From Trissonchulus latispiculum (lineage: Eukaryota > Nematoda > Enoplea > Enoplida > Ironidae), in assembly GCA_030248195.1 (NCBI GenBank), contig JASAND010024053.1, positions 1 to 64,000 on the forward strand: DNA of 64,000 nucleotides. The letters are read 5' to 3'. Within the stretch, counting starts at the first letter, position 1, and the number at the start of each line of letters is the position of its first letter. The notes beneath the pieces are model-generated. The model worked only from the letters and a program-made list of their open reading frames with translations, ran no database searches and was not told the DNA's origin. A program made the position numbers and the translations under genes. This document shows positions 34,947 to 46,300 of the stretch, one piece after another.

Positions 34947-35670
34947 TTATCTACCATATGAAATAAAGTTACGGTGTTCGGAGGTGTTCTCCAAGGATAT
35001 CGAGGTCACCACCATTACGTTCACCAAGAGTACATAATGATAAGAGTATGCCACTAGGCAATTAATGGTCGAATTTTCAAGACCGTACAACAAAACTTTC
35101 TTGGAATGAAAAATGTTCATAGGGGTTACACAACAAGGAATTGCACGATTACGTGGTGAAGTGTAGACATGAAACGCTTTCAACTCACCTTCTTTCGCTA
35201 CTAAAAAATTAAAACTGTGCCTGTAAGCTAAATTATCTCTAAAATTTTCAATTACAAATGCCAACAATTCTTTGTTTCTGAGTTGTTGGCACTCGACGGT
35301 GTTGATGGACACAAATCCGGTGACCGTGTTGCAGTTCATTTCGCACAGATTATATGCCACAGTATGATCCATCAATTGTGGCATTCTGGCCGCGAAAAAG
35401 TAGACATCATACTTGGTCGAATTTTCCCGACCGTACAACAAAACTTTTTTAGCATGAAAAATGTTCATAGGGGTTATGCAGCAACGGATTGCACCATCCC
35501 TAGGTGAGGCGTAGACATGAAACGCTTTCAAGTCACTTTCTTTCGCTACTAAAAAATTAAAACTGTTTCTGTAAGCAGAGCTGGTGAAGGGAGCATTCCT
35601 GAATAGCGTCCCTGAAATTAAATCACCCAATAGTTCTTTCAAAACGACAAAAGCAATGTAAGTTACATTA
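34947..35670 (-). CDS. Hypothetical protein with a tandemly duplicated domain (partial or pseudogene)
   Basis: Open for about 230 codons, with no ATG at its start, so it may begin after a splice acceptor. Two related segments of about 60 residues (nucleotides about 35570-35425 and 35215-35060) share AYR.SFNFLVAKE..LKAFHVY, SPR..AI.CC.TPMNIFH and KKVLLYG.ENST. The spacer includes DHTVAYNLCEMNCNTVTGFV. At DNA level the segments differ by about 15 percent, yet both stay open and keep the cysteine pair. The frame then runs into a 36-bp piece of MITE family A (35025-35060), so the C-terminus is probably not original. I recognise no family; function unknown. Confidence 0.45.
35025..35060. mobile_element. 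Terminal fragment of MITE family A
   Basis: CAAGAGTACATAATGATAAG plus GAGTATGCCACTAGGCA-type sequence, identical to the left end of copy 2, cut off abruptly inside the tandem-domain frame. Confidence 0.6.
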
Positions 35671-35881
35671 CATACTCAAGTTATGTGTATGAAATCAATG
35701 TAAGAACTAAGTACGAAGACAGGCTTAGGATCAACACTTGCACTTGCGCCTACGCAAGTATGAGCTGCTCTTTACATAAGGGGCCCGAGGGACAAATATT
35801 TCGTTGGCATCTAGTGCCTCCACATCGTAACCTTCACCCTCTTCACCTATGTGCCGCAAATCTGCCAATGTTGGCTGTTAG

Positions 35882-36160
35882 CAAGAGTACATAATATAGT
35901 GGCTGTGCCACTAGGCACACTCTATGTTATCAGAGCAAAAAGCTAAGCTCTGTTCGCCAACGGCCCATCCCCCCGCAAATCAGTACCTGGCAAATTTTGT
36001 GCCTGCTTCGAGCTTTAGAACACAAACATAGCGCTGAAAATTCTTTGAAGTGATGGGGTCTGATTTGCGGGGTGGGGGGCCGTTAGCGAGCAGAGCATAG
36101 TTTTTGCTCTGATAACAGAGTGTGTGCACACTAGGCACACTCTTATATTATGTACTCTTG
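35882..36160. mobile_element. Palindromic MITE, family A, copy 4
   Basis: CAAGAGTACATAATA left end and TATTATGTACTCTTG right end, with mirror arms carrying CCCCCC and GGGG runs and TTTTTGCTCTGATAACA. Confidence 0.65.
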
Positions 36161-38515
36161 CTTTCACTGCATAGTAGACTCGCCCAATCTGCGTCATACC
36201 CCAAAATGCGTTACTCAGCCGTTTAAAGTTATTTGGTGCACTACAAAATGGAAGATCCTAAAGTTTTACATTTCTGAGCAGGTCTACTCAAGCTCTATAC
36301 AATGGTGTAAAAATTATTTCCTAAAAAAATATTTTAACCGTGCACAATGCTACAAAATTCAATATTCTTTGAATAAAACACCCGTTGTCCCCCAAATTTT
36401 AAGCAATGTCCCGAATTCAGTTTTATCCAGAGTACGTTTTATGCACCTAACAATCGTAATATCTAACAACATTTAATGTGTCAGATATCAAATTGTTCGT
36501 TAGAATCTGCTGATTCCACAAATATAAACAATTCCTGATTTCACCGTAGCAGAACTGAGAAATTCCGATTTTATTGGAAGTGATCAGTGATTAAAGTGCG
36601 TCGCTCAAAATTCACTTTTTTCGCAAATATCCCTAATGTGCGTTCGTATTTTTACATGTAGATTTGCTTCGAATAAATGCAAATACTGGCTTTATAACTT
36701 AACCTAAGACTAAGTGCAAAAACACCATCCCAGGAATAATTCTGAGCAATCTCATACCAAATTATCTGTTTTTATAGCATTTTATTTTTTAGTAAAAGTC
36801 GTTGTTTCCTGCTTTAAATCATAATATTACATTTTATTAGTTGTTATAGTTTAATTGCAACTCAAATTCGCTTTAAATAATACAGTACTGGCATTTTAAC
36901 AAATTTTTCGAAGATCACAGATTTTGTTGATTTTGATATATATTGTTTATATACAAGCCAACGACCATATAAAAAAACTTTCAGCATAACATTGTCGGAA
37001 ACAGGAGTTATTACATCTCGAAGTTTGGTTTTCTAATGTAAATCATAGGAACTTTGAAATGACGCACTTTAGGACACGTCCGACGCACTTTAGGGAATGA
37101 ACTTCTCACAGCGAAAAACTGCATTTTTAGCATAAAAATGGCTATAACTTATGATAGGCTTTATGGGCAAATTACGCCAAATTTTACAAAAATGTAGAAG
37201 CAGAGGTACTTGAGACTTCTGTAAAGTTTTATGTTATGAAATGTCGCCATTCAAAAGTTACAGCTTTTCAAAGTGTCCACTCCTTTTGCGTAGACAAAAG
37301 GTGATGCAGATTGGGCGCATCTACTATAATGAAGTATCATACTTACCGGTGCTTGTCAGTTACTAATCTTTGATAATTTAGGTGTAGATGTACATTAATT
37401 AATTAATTAATGTAAATCTAAAACAAATCATATTAAAATTCAACTGTAAGATTGTGATTATCGCCTTAGCTGTAGGATCCGAATGAACATTCTGTCTTTT
37501 CATACTAGATTGCTGTTGCAATGGCGTACAGCACAGGAGAATACTTTTTGTATCCTCCCCCTTGTGCGACTTGCCCTTCAGGTCTGTTACTCTAATAATA
37601 GTATACAAACCCTGTCAGACTCAACCAAATGAAGCTTTTACTATTTATGCAACTAGATTATCGCTTAAATTCAGTTTGTTTAATTCATAGTTGAATCAGC
37701 GACAGGAAATTTTGAAGGACATCGGCTAAGCTGCCAAAATTTAAGGATCAAATGCAGTTGAACCAAAGTCGGTGGCGAAGTTTTATGAAACACTGTTTTG
37801 GACATGCTGTTCATGTGCAAGCAGTTGTAACTTACACATGCAAACCTGTACGACTTTTATGAAATTGTTCCCAGCACTCAGTCACGAAATGTGCACATCT
37901 TCGGAATGCTATTTTGTGTCTAATGAGTTTACAAAAAAATTCGAAAAGACCAAATTTCTAGATGGACATGTTTTTAACTTGCATTTCCAGTAAACTCTGG
38001 TAAACTTTTATTTCTGGGGAAAATGAAATATGCAACTGAGAAGAGAAATGTTACTTTGAATGCTGTTACAAGAAAGGCAACAAAGGTTAGGATTGTGCAA
38101 CTGCGTGAGTCGAAGCAATATGGGTGTTACACTGGACAAAGCTATAGCTTAAGCTGAAAACTTAAAACGTAGCAGTTAAAAGTCAGAAACAATCAAAGCA
38201 CACAACAATTAAGAAAAAACTAGTTGTAAAGGTTATGAATCCCAACAAATTTCTGACTCTGTCATACAATCGACTCACCAGGCAACTGATAGCATTAAAA
38301 ATATAAATACAAATCTAAACAAATTCCAATATTCCAACCTTAATTAAATTTATTAAAATATGATTACATGAGGTAATATAGTGGAATTGTTCTTTTGCAG
38401 AACAATTATATACTATCACGTTATTTTAACTGAAGCAGTTGACCTAATCACAACGATATTCACAGACGTTGCCAATGTAATTATACTAGATTTTAACTAG
38501 CAGTACTACCATATT
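36161..38515. other. AT-rich, no gene seen
   Basis: Two GACGCACTTTAGG words near 37060-37085 and AT-rich blocks resembling old non-autonomous elements. No frame with recognisable protein content. Confidence 0.35.
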
Positions 38516-38685
38516 GGCAGAATCTAATATTGTGTACTCTTGGACTCTTGGTCTAATCGAATGGTTTCGAGCAGGGTACGTTTTTAGAACATATTAAGTT
38601 TAATTCCGTTGTTTTGTTTTAGGGGGAACATCAACGCACAGGAAGCGATTCGATGCGCACAAAATGTGGTTAAAGTTCATTTTAT

Positions 38686-38838
38686 CAGATGCGTTTTAGT
38701 TCAAACGCATATAAACACACGGAAAACAGTGGTTAATGCACTACCCCCGAGATTTCGGCCTCAATGTGCCAAACATCTAGCATGCTGAAAGCACTAGGAA
38801 CAGTTGAGTGTCTCGCTCTTCCTATTATAAACTCTTGA
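38686..38838 (+). mobile_element. MITE family B fragment
   Basis: GATGCGTTTTAGTTCAAACG to CTATTATAAACTCTTG, matching 7465-7622 in order including the CCCCCGAGAT.TCGGCCT block. Confidence 0.5.
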
Positions 38839-39129
38839 TGACACCAATTAAAGAAGAAAATATATCTTGACTAAATAGGTGTTTTTGTTAACTGCAATCG
38901 ATTTTCAAATTTTTTATATTTGTTCCTTATTATTATCTATTGCTTATAATTTATTTTATAAATGCTCCAACAGGCACTCTAATCTAATTGTAGTAACATG
39001 ATAGTCCATGTGACAGCTAAGTTCTAAACCAAACAGCAGTACAAAATCATATCAACAACATATCTTCGGGCTAGAATTTTTTATTTGCACTCGGCATGAT
39101 CTTACATTCAAGCTTTCTATTGTTTTAAT

Positions 39130-39306
39130 AAGAGTACATAATATAGGTACGAGTATACTACTAGGCATGCTCTTAGTTATTAGAGCAAAAACTATGCCCC
39201 CTACACTACAAATAATTTGCGGCGGGGGTCTGCCGTTAGCGAGCAGAGCAGTTTTTGCTCTGATATAGAGTGCGCCTAGTGGCACACTCTTTTATTATGT
39301 ACTCTT
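39130..39306. mobile_element. Palindromic MITE, family A, short copy 5
   Basis: AAGAGTACATAATA and TTATTATGTACTCTT ends 177 bp apart. The central part of the palindrome is deleted. Confidence 0.6.
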
Positions 39307-39430
39307 GTTAGTAATCAGTACCAGCCGAACAGCAACATCCTGTCTACTGTATGGCAGCAACATCCACTGCCACTGCTAATTTTTTTAAATTTCAATAAAG
39401 CAACAATTTTTGGAAATATGTTGGTAATTC

Positions 39431-40216
39431 CAAGAGTACATAATAGATAAGAGTGTGACAGCAGGCAGGCTCTCTGTTATCAGCAACTGAGCCATGCTCT
39501 ATACACTAACGGCCCACCCCCCGCAATTGCGTATCTAGTGGACCCCCCGCAAATGAGTACCTAGTACGCAATTGCGTATGTTCGCTCGTTTCTACAACAA
39601 GCATTCTATCGGGACCCCCTCGCAAATGTGACCTTTCATTTAGCAATCTCGAATGATAGGTCACATTTGAAAGCGGGGGGGGGCGGGGGTCTCCATCGCA
39701 ATTGCGTACTAGGTACTGATTTGTTGGGTGGTCCACTAGATACGCAATTGTGGGGGGGCGTTAGCGTGCAGAGCATGGCTCGGCTGCTGATAACAGAAAG
39801 CCTGCCTGCTGTCACACTCTTATCTATTATGTACTCCTGATAATACATAAGAGCGTGACAAGCGTAATCAGCTCGAAAGCAATGCTCTGCGCGCTAGCCC
39901 CCCCCGCAATTGCGTACCTAGTACGTAATTGCATATGTTCGCTCGTTGCTGCCCATTTATCGGGACCCCCCCCCGCAAATGTAACCTATCATTCGACATT
40001 GAAAAGTGATAGGTCACATCTGCGGGGGGGTCCCGATAAATGGAATACTGTAGCAACGAGTGAACATACGCAATTGCGTACTAGGTACTGATTTGCGGGG
40101 GGGGGTTAATTAGGTACGCAATTGCGGGGGGTAGGTCGTTAGCGCGCAGAGCATGGCTCTCGAGCTGATTACATAGAGTGTGACGCTTGTCATGCTCTTA
40201 TGCATTATGTACTCTT
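39431..40216. mobile_element. Double MITE family A element with a single shared 8-bp target duplication
   Basis: Two adjacent palindromic copies (39431-39838 and 39839-40216) rich in GCAATTGCGTA and G/C runs of 7-12. GGTAATTC lies directly left of the first (39423-39430) and directly right of the second (40217-40224), with no such duplication between them. The pair therefore behaves as one insertion. Confidence 0.7.
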
Positions 40217-40351
40217 GGTAATTCTTAAAAAGTGCCGAGTCGCCACAGTAGAAAAGTTAAGTTTGCAGAAGTAGTAGATAGGAATGCAATGCGAATGTAA
40301 CGTCCAATTGCCTAGCTTGCCCTTTACGAATTAAACCTAAAGCTTCCTTAA

Positions 40352-41588
40352 GGGGGGGGGTCCATTTTTGGCCGATTTTTCGACCATCTCCGATTTTGCT
40401 CATTTTCACACATTTTGTTGTCCAATTGGTATATTTTAACGAGTTTTTGAAATGAAGGTCGGATCTCTTACGGTTAGCGAGTTATTTCACCTCAAAGTTG
40501 ATGTCAGTATGTGTTAAACATAGGAAACGGAAAAAGTGGTGATTTTTTCCGTGCGCCAGAGAAATCTCGCCAACGACAAAACGGAGCACTTCAACGTCCA
40601 TCTTATATCATAAATACGATCTCGAAGGGTGATTTATAGGAAGCAGAATTTTAATCTAGGCCTTCATAAATTTTTAATTAATTTTTTAAGTTTGCGAACA
40701 GCCAAATTTGACTGTTTTGCAATGTTAAAATTGGGGGTCAGCAAGTTTGATGAAATATTCTGAAAGCTGTAAGGCCTAATTAAAAATTCTACTTCCTACA
40801 AATCACAGCTTATGACAAGACAATTCGAACGATACCAATTGATCCTGGTTAGCTCTGTCCGATTTCGAGATTTCTCTGGCGCAAAAATCCCAATTTTTAG
40901 CAAAATTTCGGAAATTCCCGTTTTTTGGCAAATAACATAGTGCTATGACAACACAGACCTATAAAATGTTAGACAATCTATTTGCGCACTATTATTGATG
41001 ACTTTAGGTCAAGTTTGGGCACAAATGGTGCAGGTTAATGCACCCAGTTGGTCGCTGGGGTTAAATATGGGGGTCTGACAACCATAATCTCAAAAATAGC
41101 GATTTTTCAAATTTTTCGAAATATGTTAAGTTTTATATCAATCGAAAGCTCTCATTGTCGGGAACATTTTTGCTTCTTGGACCATTGCCTGTAAATGCAC
41201 CAAATTCAAGTTATCGGGCGTTAAATGATTTTCGTGGTCAAGGCTTTCCAGCGCCGGTGCTACTCCCTAAAATCACTAAATAAGGTCATAATGAAAAGTT
41301 TTCCCACTGAACGCTACTCTAACTTCTTTGTTTGCATCAGATAACAAACATACAACCGAATGAAGCTCCATTCTCAAGGAAGTTCAGGTGTAAAGTGCCT
41401 TTATTTGCTGCGGCACCGCCGTTTTCACCTGTTTTCAAATAGCAGGCAATTAATTGCCGGTTACTCATTAAGTACTGAACGAAACTACTCGAAATTCAAA
41501 CTCGATATGCAGGACATACGTGACAAAATTTTGTGTGAAAATGAGCAAAATCCGTGACCATAAAATTTTTCATAGTGGACCCCCCCCC
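40352..41588. mobile_element. 1.24-kb TTAA-flanked non-autonomous element with G/C-run termini
   Basis: TTAA at 40348-40351 and 41589-41592 flank inverted ends GGGGGGGGGTCCA... and ...TGGACCCCCCCCC. The inverted match continues inward through TTTTGCTCATTTTCACACA and TGTGAAAATGAGCAAAA. No intact frame inside. Confidence 0.7.
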
Positions 41589-41592
41589 TTAA

Positions 41593-43160
41593 GTCAAAGC
41601 ATTCTCAAATAAAAACACCCAACCAGTATCAAAGAACGTTTTTTAGACTTCACTTAATTTGTTACAGCTCGCCACTCTGTGCTTGCTGGAGTCTCCTCTC
41701 CAGTTACTTGCATCTGGGCTACAACTGTTCTATTTAAATAGGGTTGCCGTGGTGTATTAAATCCTACTTGATTGAATTTGCTTATCCTTATTCTTTCAGT
41801 GGGCAACAATGTTTGGAAAAATGCTGGTATTTTTGTTGAAGTTGCATTAAAATTTACGTGTTCTTTTGAAGGAACAAGCAAAATTGATCTGGTATCTTCC
41901 TTATCAAAAAACCCGGGGAGCTTTTCCCTCATCTGGTTTCACAGCTGTTTTGGGTTCAACCTGGCTCTCCAACGGTAATGACTGTAGTTACAGTGCAATT
42001 TTAAAAAAACAGAAAGGCGACATTCACCTATTCAGCTACCTATTGAAACTTGTTTCTGAATAGAGTATCACGTTCCAGAATAGTGACAAAACAGTATAAT
42101 AAATGTGCTTTTTCGAAAAGAAGTCTTTTCTAAGTTGTAAACATCATAATCAGAGACACGTTCCACACTTCTGATTCCTTAAATGATAGTCCTTCTGAAT
42201 CCTGTGCACGTTTTAACTAACAGGGAACCGATGCAGTTTAGAGATTGACACTTTGTCAATGTTGGAATCAGATATTATTTTGGGATTTTTAAGAAATCAC
42301 TGCCACAGCGCCTACAATTTTTTGATTAACGCATGGTTTTCCTGACTTGGCTTTGACTCGATAGAACCCAGTAAGTTCATCGACGCTGTGTAGTATATTT
42401 ACGACGTTCCAGCATGAAACAAGTGTTGGTGCAGAATTTGAACTGTTAAATTCTGTGGAGTTTTGTGTTTTTGTGATTGTGTTCATCTGTCATTCTTTGC
42501 AAGAGTAAGCAGAAATTATTTGGTTCCTTTTGAAAGTATGGAAAATTAATACGGACTGGCATCTGAACAACCCCTCGTTGGCTTAGACCCAGATATTTTT
42601 AACTGGCGAGAACGCTTCCTTCTGTTCCTGTAATACCTACGTTTTTTGCGTTTATCAATCGATTTTGAGTACACCATTATAGCGAGATTCCGTGGAACCA
42701 ACGTAGCTGCAGTTGCAGCCAAAATTTGGTGCTTTACTACAGCAAGAGGATTGCAGCAATAGGTTAGTTGTCATTACCTTTAGAAAGTATTAGACAAGGG
42801 GACTCTAAAAAGCATCCGTTAAGGTTAAAGCGCACCTTCCGAAGCTGAAAATTTGTGAAACAGTCTGAAAGTGTTCGATAAAAATGGAATTTAGCCGGCT
42901 AGGTTTTCATATGTCTAATCTGCGGAATTTCGCTATAATGGTTACTCGAAATACATTGATGGTCACATTTCGCTCATTTCAGCGGGCTGTTAAGGTAGCA
43001 GCATTTTTTCTGAAAACTTGACGTAGGCACGAAGCCAAACAATTCATGCGGTGATTCACGTAAGCCCTTTCCACGTTGAGGTCTGTAGTTCGGGAACGTT
43101 ATCTATTCACCTGCTTGCAGAAGTTTCTGTATTTGTAGTAGTAGAAGGAAGCAATACATA
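41593..43160. other. No gene seen
   Basis: Only short frames without recognisable protein content, between the TTAA element and the 3' end of the minus-strand astacin gene. Confidence 0.35.
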
Positions 43161-43167
43161 CCCAAAA

Positions 43168-43186
43168 GGAATCACCACCTTAAAGG
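43168..43186 (-). mobile_element. Lone terminus of the TTAA element family
   Basis: CCAAAAGGAATCACCACC followed by TTAA, identical to the right end of the elements at 5397 and 46229, with no partner end nearby. Confidence 0.55.
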
Positions 43187-43241
43187 GAGTGACGCGTAAA
43201 TTTAAATTGAAATCTATTTTCATTCAGCACAGCAAACCTGA

Positions 43242-43247
43242 TTTATT
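43242..43247 (-). other. Polyadenylation signal of the minus-strand astacin gene
   Basis: AATAAA on the minus strand, 66 bp after the stop codon at 43313-43315. Confidence 0.6.
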
Positions 43248-43312
43248 TGCACAGTCAATGTTTGCACAACAAGACAACTTGTTTGCTACAGCACAAACTG
43301 ACACTGTTCTTC

Positions 43313-46300
43313 TTATGGTGCTTCGTTTTGCTCAGAATCTTCCTCAGGGAAGATGGCAGTTAGGATTATGTTAAATCCTCTGGAGACTTCGATGTCGTCG
43401 CTGTAGAATTTGATGATCATGTGCTCGGAATCAGACAACAGCGTGTAGGGCTCGTCCTCGTCCCCAGGGGACAGAGTTGAGCCACAGAATCTGAAACACA
43501 AAACAAAACCAAGAGTACATAATGACAAGAGTATATGCCATATATATAGTATATGCCAGTATATTAGAGCCAAAACTATGCTCTGTTCACTAATGGGTGA
43601 CCACCAGCCACGTAAATTAATAATTTGTCGAAGCGGGGGAACGCTCACTCGCTGTACGTTTATGTGCTAAAGCTCGAAAATACAAGCAGTGTGCTCGTTT
43701 TATCTGTGTCTGCATCGGGTCGAGTTTCAGCTAGAAACAGACGAATTTTTTGGGAAAGGCGGGCTTAGGAAATGGGATGGTCATCCGTTAGCGAACACAG
43801 CATAGTTTTTGCTCTGTCAGCAGAAAGCATGCCCAGTGTGCTCTTATCATTATATACACTTGGCAAAACTGAACAAAACAAGCATTCAAATTTAAAATCG
43901 CTAAAAATGTCTTGAAAAAGTAAACTGACTGTAGATCCGGCAAAGCCTCCAGAGAGCCGGCACAAATGGATCGTCGGATTTCCAGGTAATCGTAGCAGCC
44001 TGTTGAATCGGGCTCTTCCAGCAGAAAAGTTCCAACGTCAACCTTCACACGATAGCCCTCTGGAACCTGAAATACGTGGAAAATATAACGCAAATAGTTA
44101 TTTAAGGCAGAGAAATTGGAAATGTTAAACGTAGAATATCCCCCACCCTTCTTTTGAAACTGATTCGTCAAAAAACCAGCACTTTTCGTCATGTGAGTTA
44201 CAAGACAGCTCTAGCTCTACAGCACCCTTCTGTATAATCGAAAAGCTCGGGTCTCGGACTGAGGGTCAAACATAAATCTGCTATTTAGCGTTTGCTTGCG
44301 TAGCCAAGCTTAATAGCAAAATGAAGGAAATGCGAGTACTTCACAACACCGCAATAATTCTAATATAATGTAGGAGATTCTGATACCTGAATCCACCACA
44401 TGCAGAGCTGATTGGTGGTGTAATTTGAGGGCCAATTTGGGGAACTGATACCAACTGACAGCCCCGCATCCAAATCGATCTTACCACCACAGGTCAGATA
44501 ACCTGAAACAGAAATGTAATAATCGTCAGTTGTGAGTCCTCAGCAATCAACAATCACTAATAATTTAGTAAGCATTCATTATCTAGCAGTGAAACGTGGA
44601 GTATAACCACAGGAAACAACGGGTAAAGTTATCAAAAATGCAAAATTCAAATGTGCTGGTGTCATCAATAACTGTACAATTCAAATGTGATACTATGGTA
44701 TACTATGGTACTATGGTACTGTATGTACAATTCAAATGTACATACTATGGTTCATATACTATGGTTCATGGATAAGATATGCGTCTTATCTTATCTTATC
44801 TTGTGATAAGATATAAGATATATGTTGTACGAAAGCTATAAAATTTAAATTTCAAGCTCAGCGTTTGTGAATATTTTGAGCCTAGATCGTTGCATAAGTT
44901 TGTATATCAACATTGGAAGATCTTAAGTGTATATTTTGAAAAATTTTGACCCTTGGAAATTGTAATAACTTTGAATGTGTTAATGTTTTATACGGATCAA
45001 TCTGTACTGTGTGGAATTAGCCTATACCAAATTCAAATTCACACCCACGATTTGGTTACACTACAAAACATGTTAGACACGCCTGATAAGCAACCGAATC
45101 CCGATCTCTGATCCCCGCGATCTCATTTGCATAATTCCCAGGTTTCTTACTGTGCAGTTTGTCAGCTCTAATTCGTTCACAATTCGGTCCTTCCGTTTGC
45201 GGTGGACAGATGCACTCGCACGTCTCCGCATCATGATAGCCCCCATTCTGACACCAACCATGACACCAGGTTTGGCCCGCCTTTTCTACAAAAAACTAGA
45301 AATGCCCATCAAAATAGTTATGACGTCCCACATAAAGTAGAGAAAAGTCAAGAAAGGCTTCGACAGATTATTTGCAGTAAAACATAAAGATAGACAACTA
45401 ACAAAATTTGACATTAACCTAGCTGTTCACAGGAGGAAAAGCAAGGCTCATATTTGGTGCCTGGATCGTTGGTGAAACACCAGGGGCCTCCGGACCACTC
45501 ATTGTTTCGACAGTGATTATTATCCCCGTAATGATGATATCTTAAAACAACAAGAAAAACAAATTCAAACCTTTAAAAATTAATACGTAGGCTCCAAAGG
45601 GAACATTATTCTTCAGCTGCAGCAACCGGTAAATTAAAAGATTTGATTTGTTTTGTAATGTTTGCAATTTCTTAACGAATTCAAACTTAGGCTTGGTTCC
45701 ATTGTGCCTGGGTGGTTCAATCGGTAGAGCATTGGCCTGGTTAGCCAAAGGTTGTGGGTTCGATCCCCACCTCAGGCCCGACTTTTTCGGGTAGGAGGTG
45801 ATGTAGTGACATCCTTCTTTCTTTCGTTTATAATCTTGTATCATTTCTACCTTCTAAAAATTAACTATCAACTATATAACTATAAATTAATTATCAAACC
45901 AACCCCTGATCATGTGGACTATTGCTGTTCCAATACTGGCAGGTTCGGCCACTGATGGTTTGGGACAAAACTTCCTCTGGAAAATCTACTCTCTCCATTT
46001 CTGATCGATTGAAGCAGCTGACTAGAACACGCAATCTAATCAACAGCACATTAAGTCATAAAAGGATTTATTACAAACTTAGCTGACAACCTTTCCCGGT
46101 TTCTGGCACAGTGAGTAGAAATTAATCAATCAAGAAAACAGAAATCTCCTGAAGTCAAACTGTTAGTGGCATCCTCTTAGTTATTATGTACTCTTGATTA
46201 AACTAACTAATTAAACGACATTCATTTAAGGTGGTGATTCCTTTTGGTCACATATTGTTGGTTGGCGGCATAAATGAAGATGAAATTTGACGAAACTTTC

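Noticed and set aside
39052..40091. Several frames of 62-78 codons rich in Pro and Gly
   Set aside because: They are mirror-image translations of palindromic MITE arms and their G/C runs.
45706..45777. Functional tRNA-Thr gene
   Set aside because: The fold is perfect, but the shared SINE tail with two other copies and the rare GGT anticodon favour a SINE head; kept with moderate confidence only.
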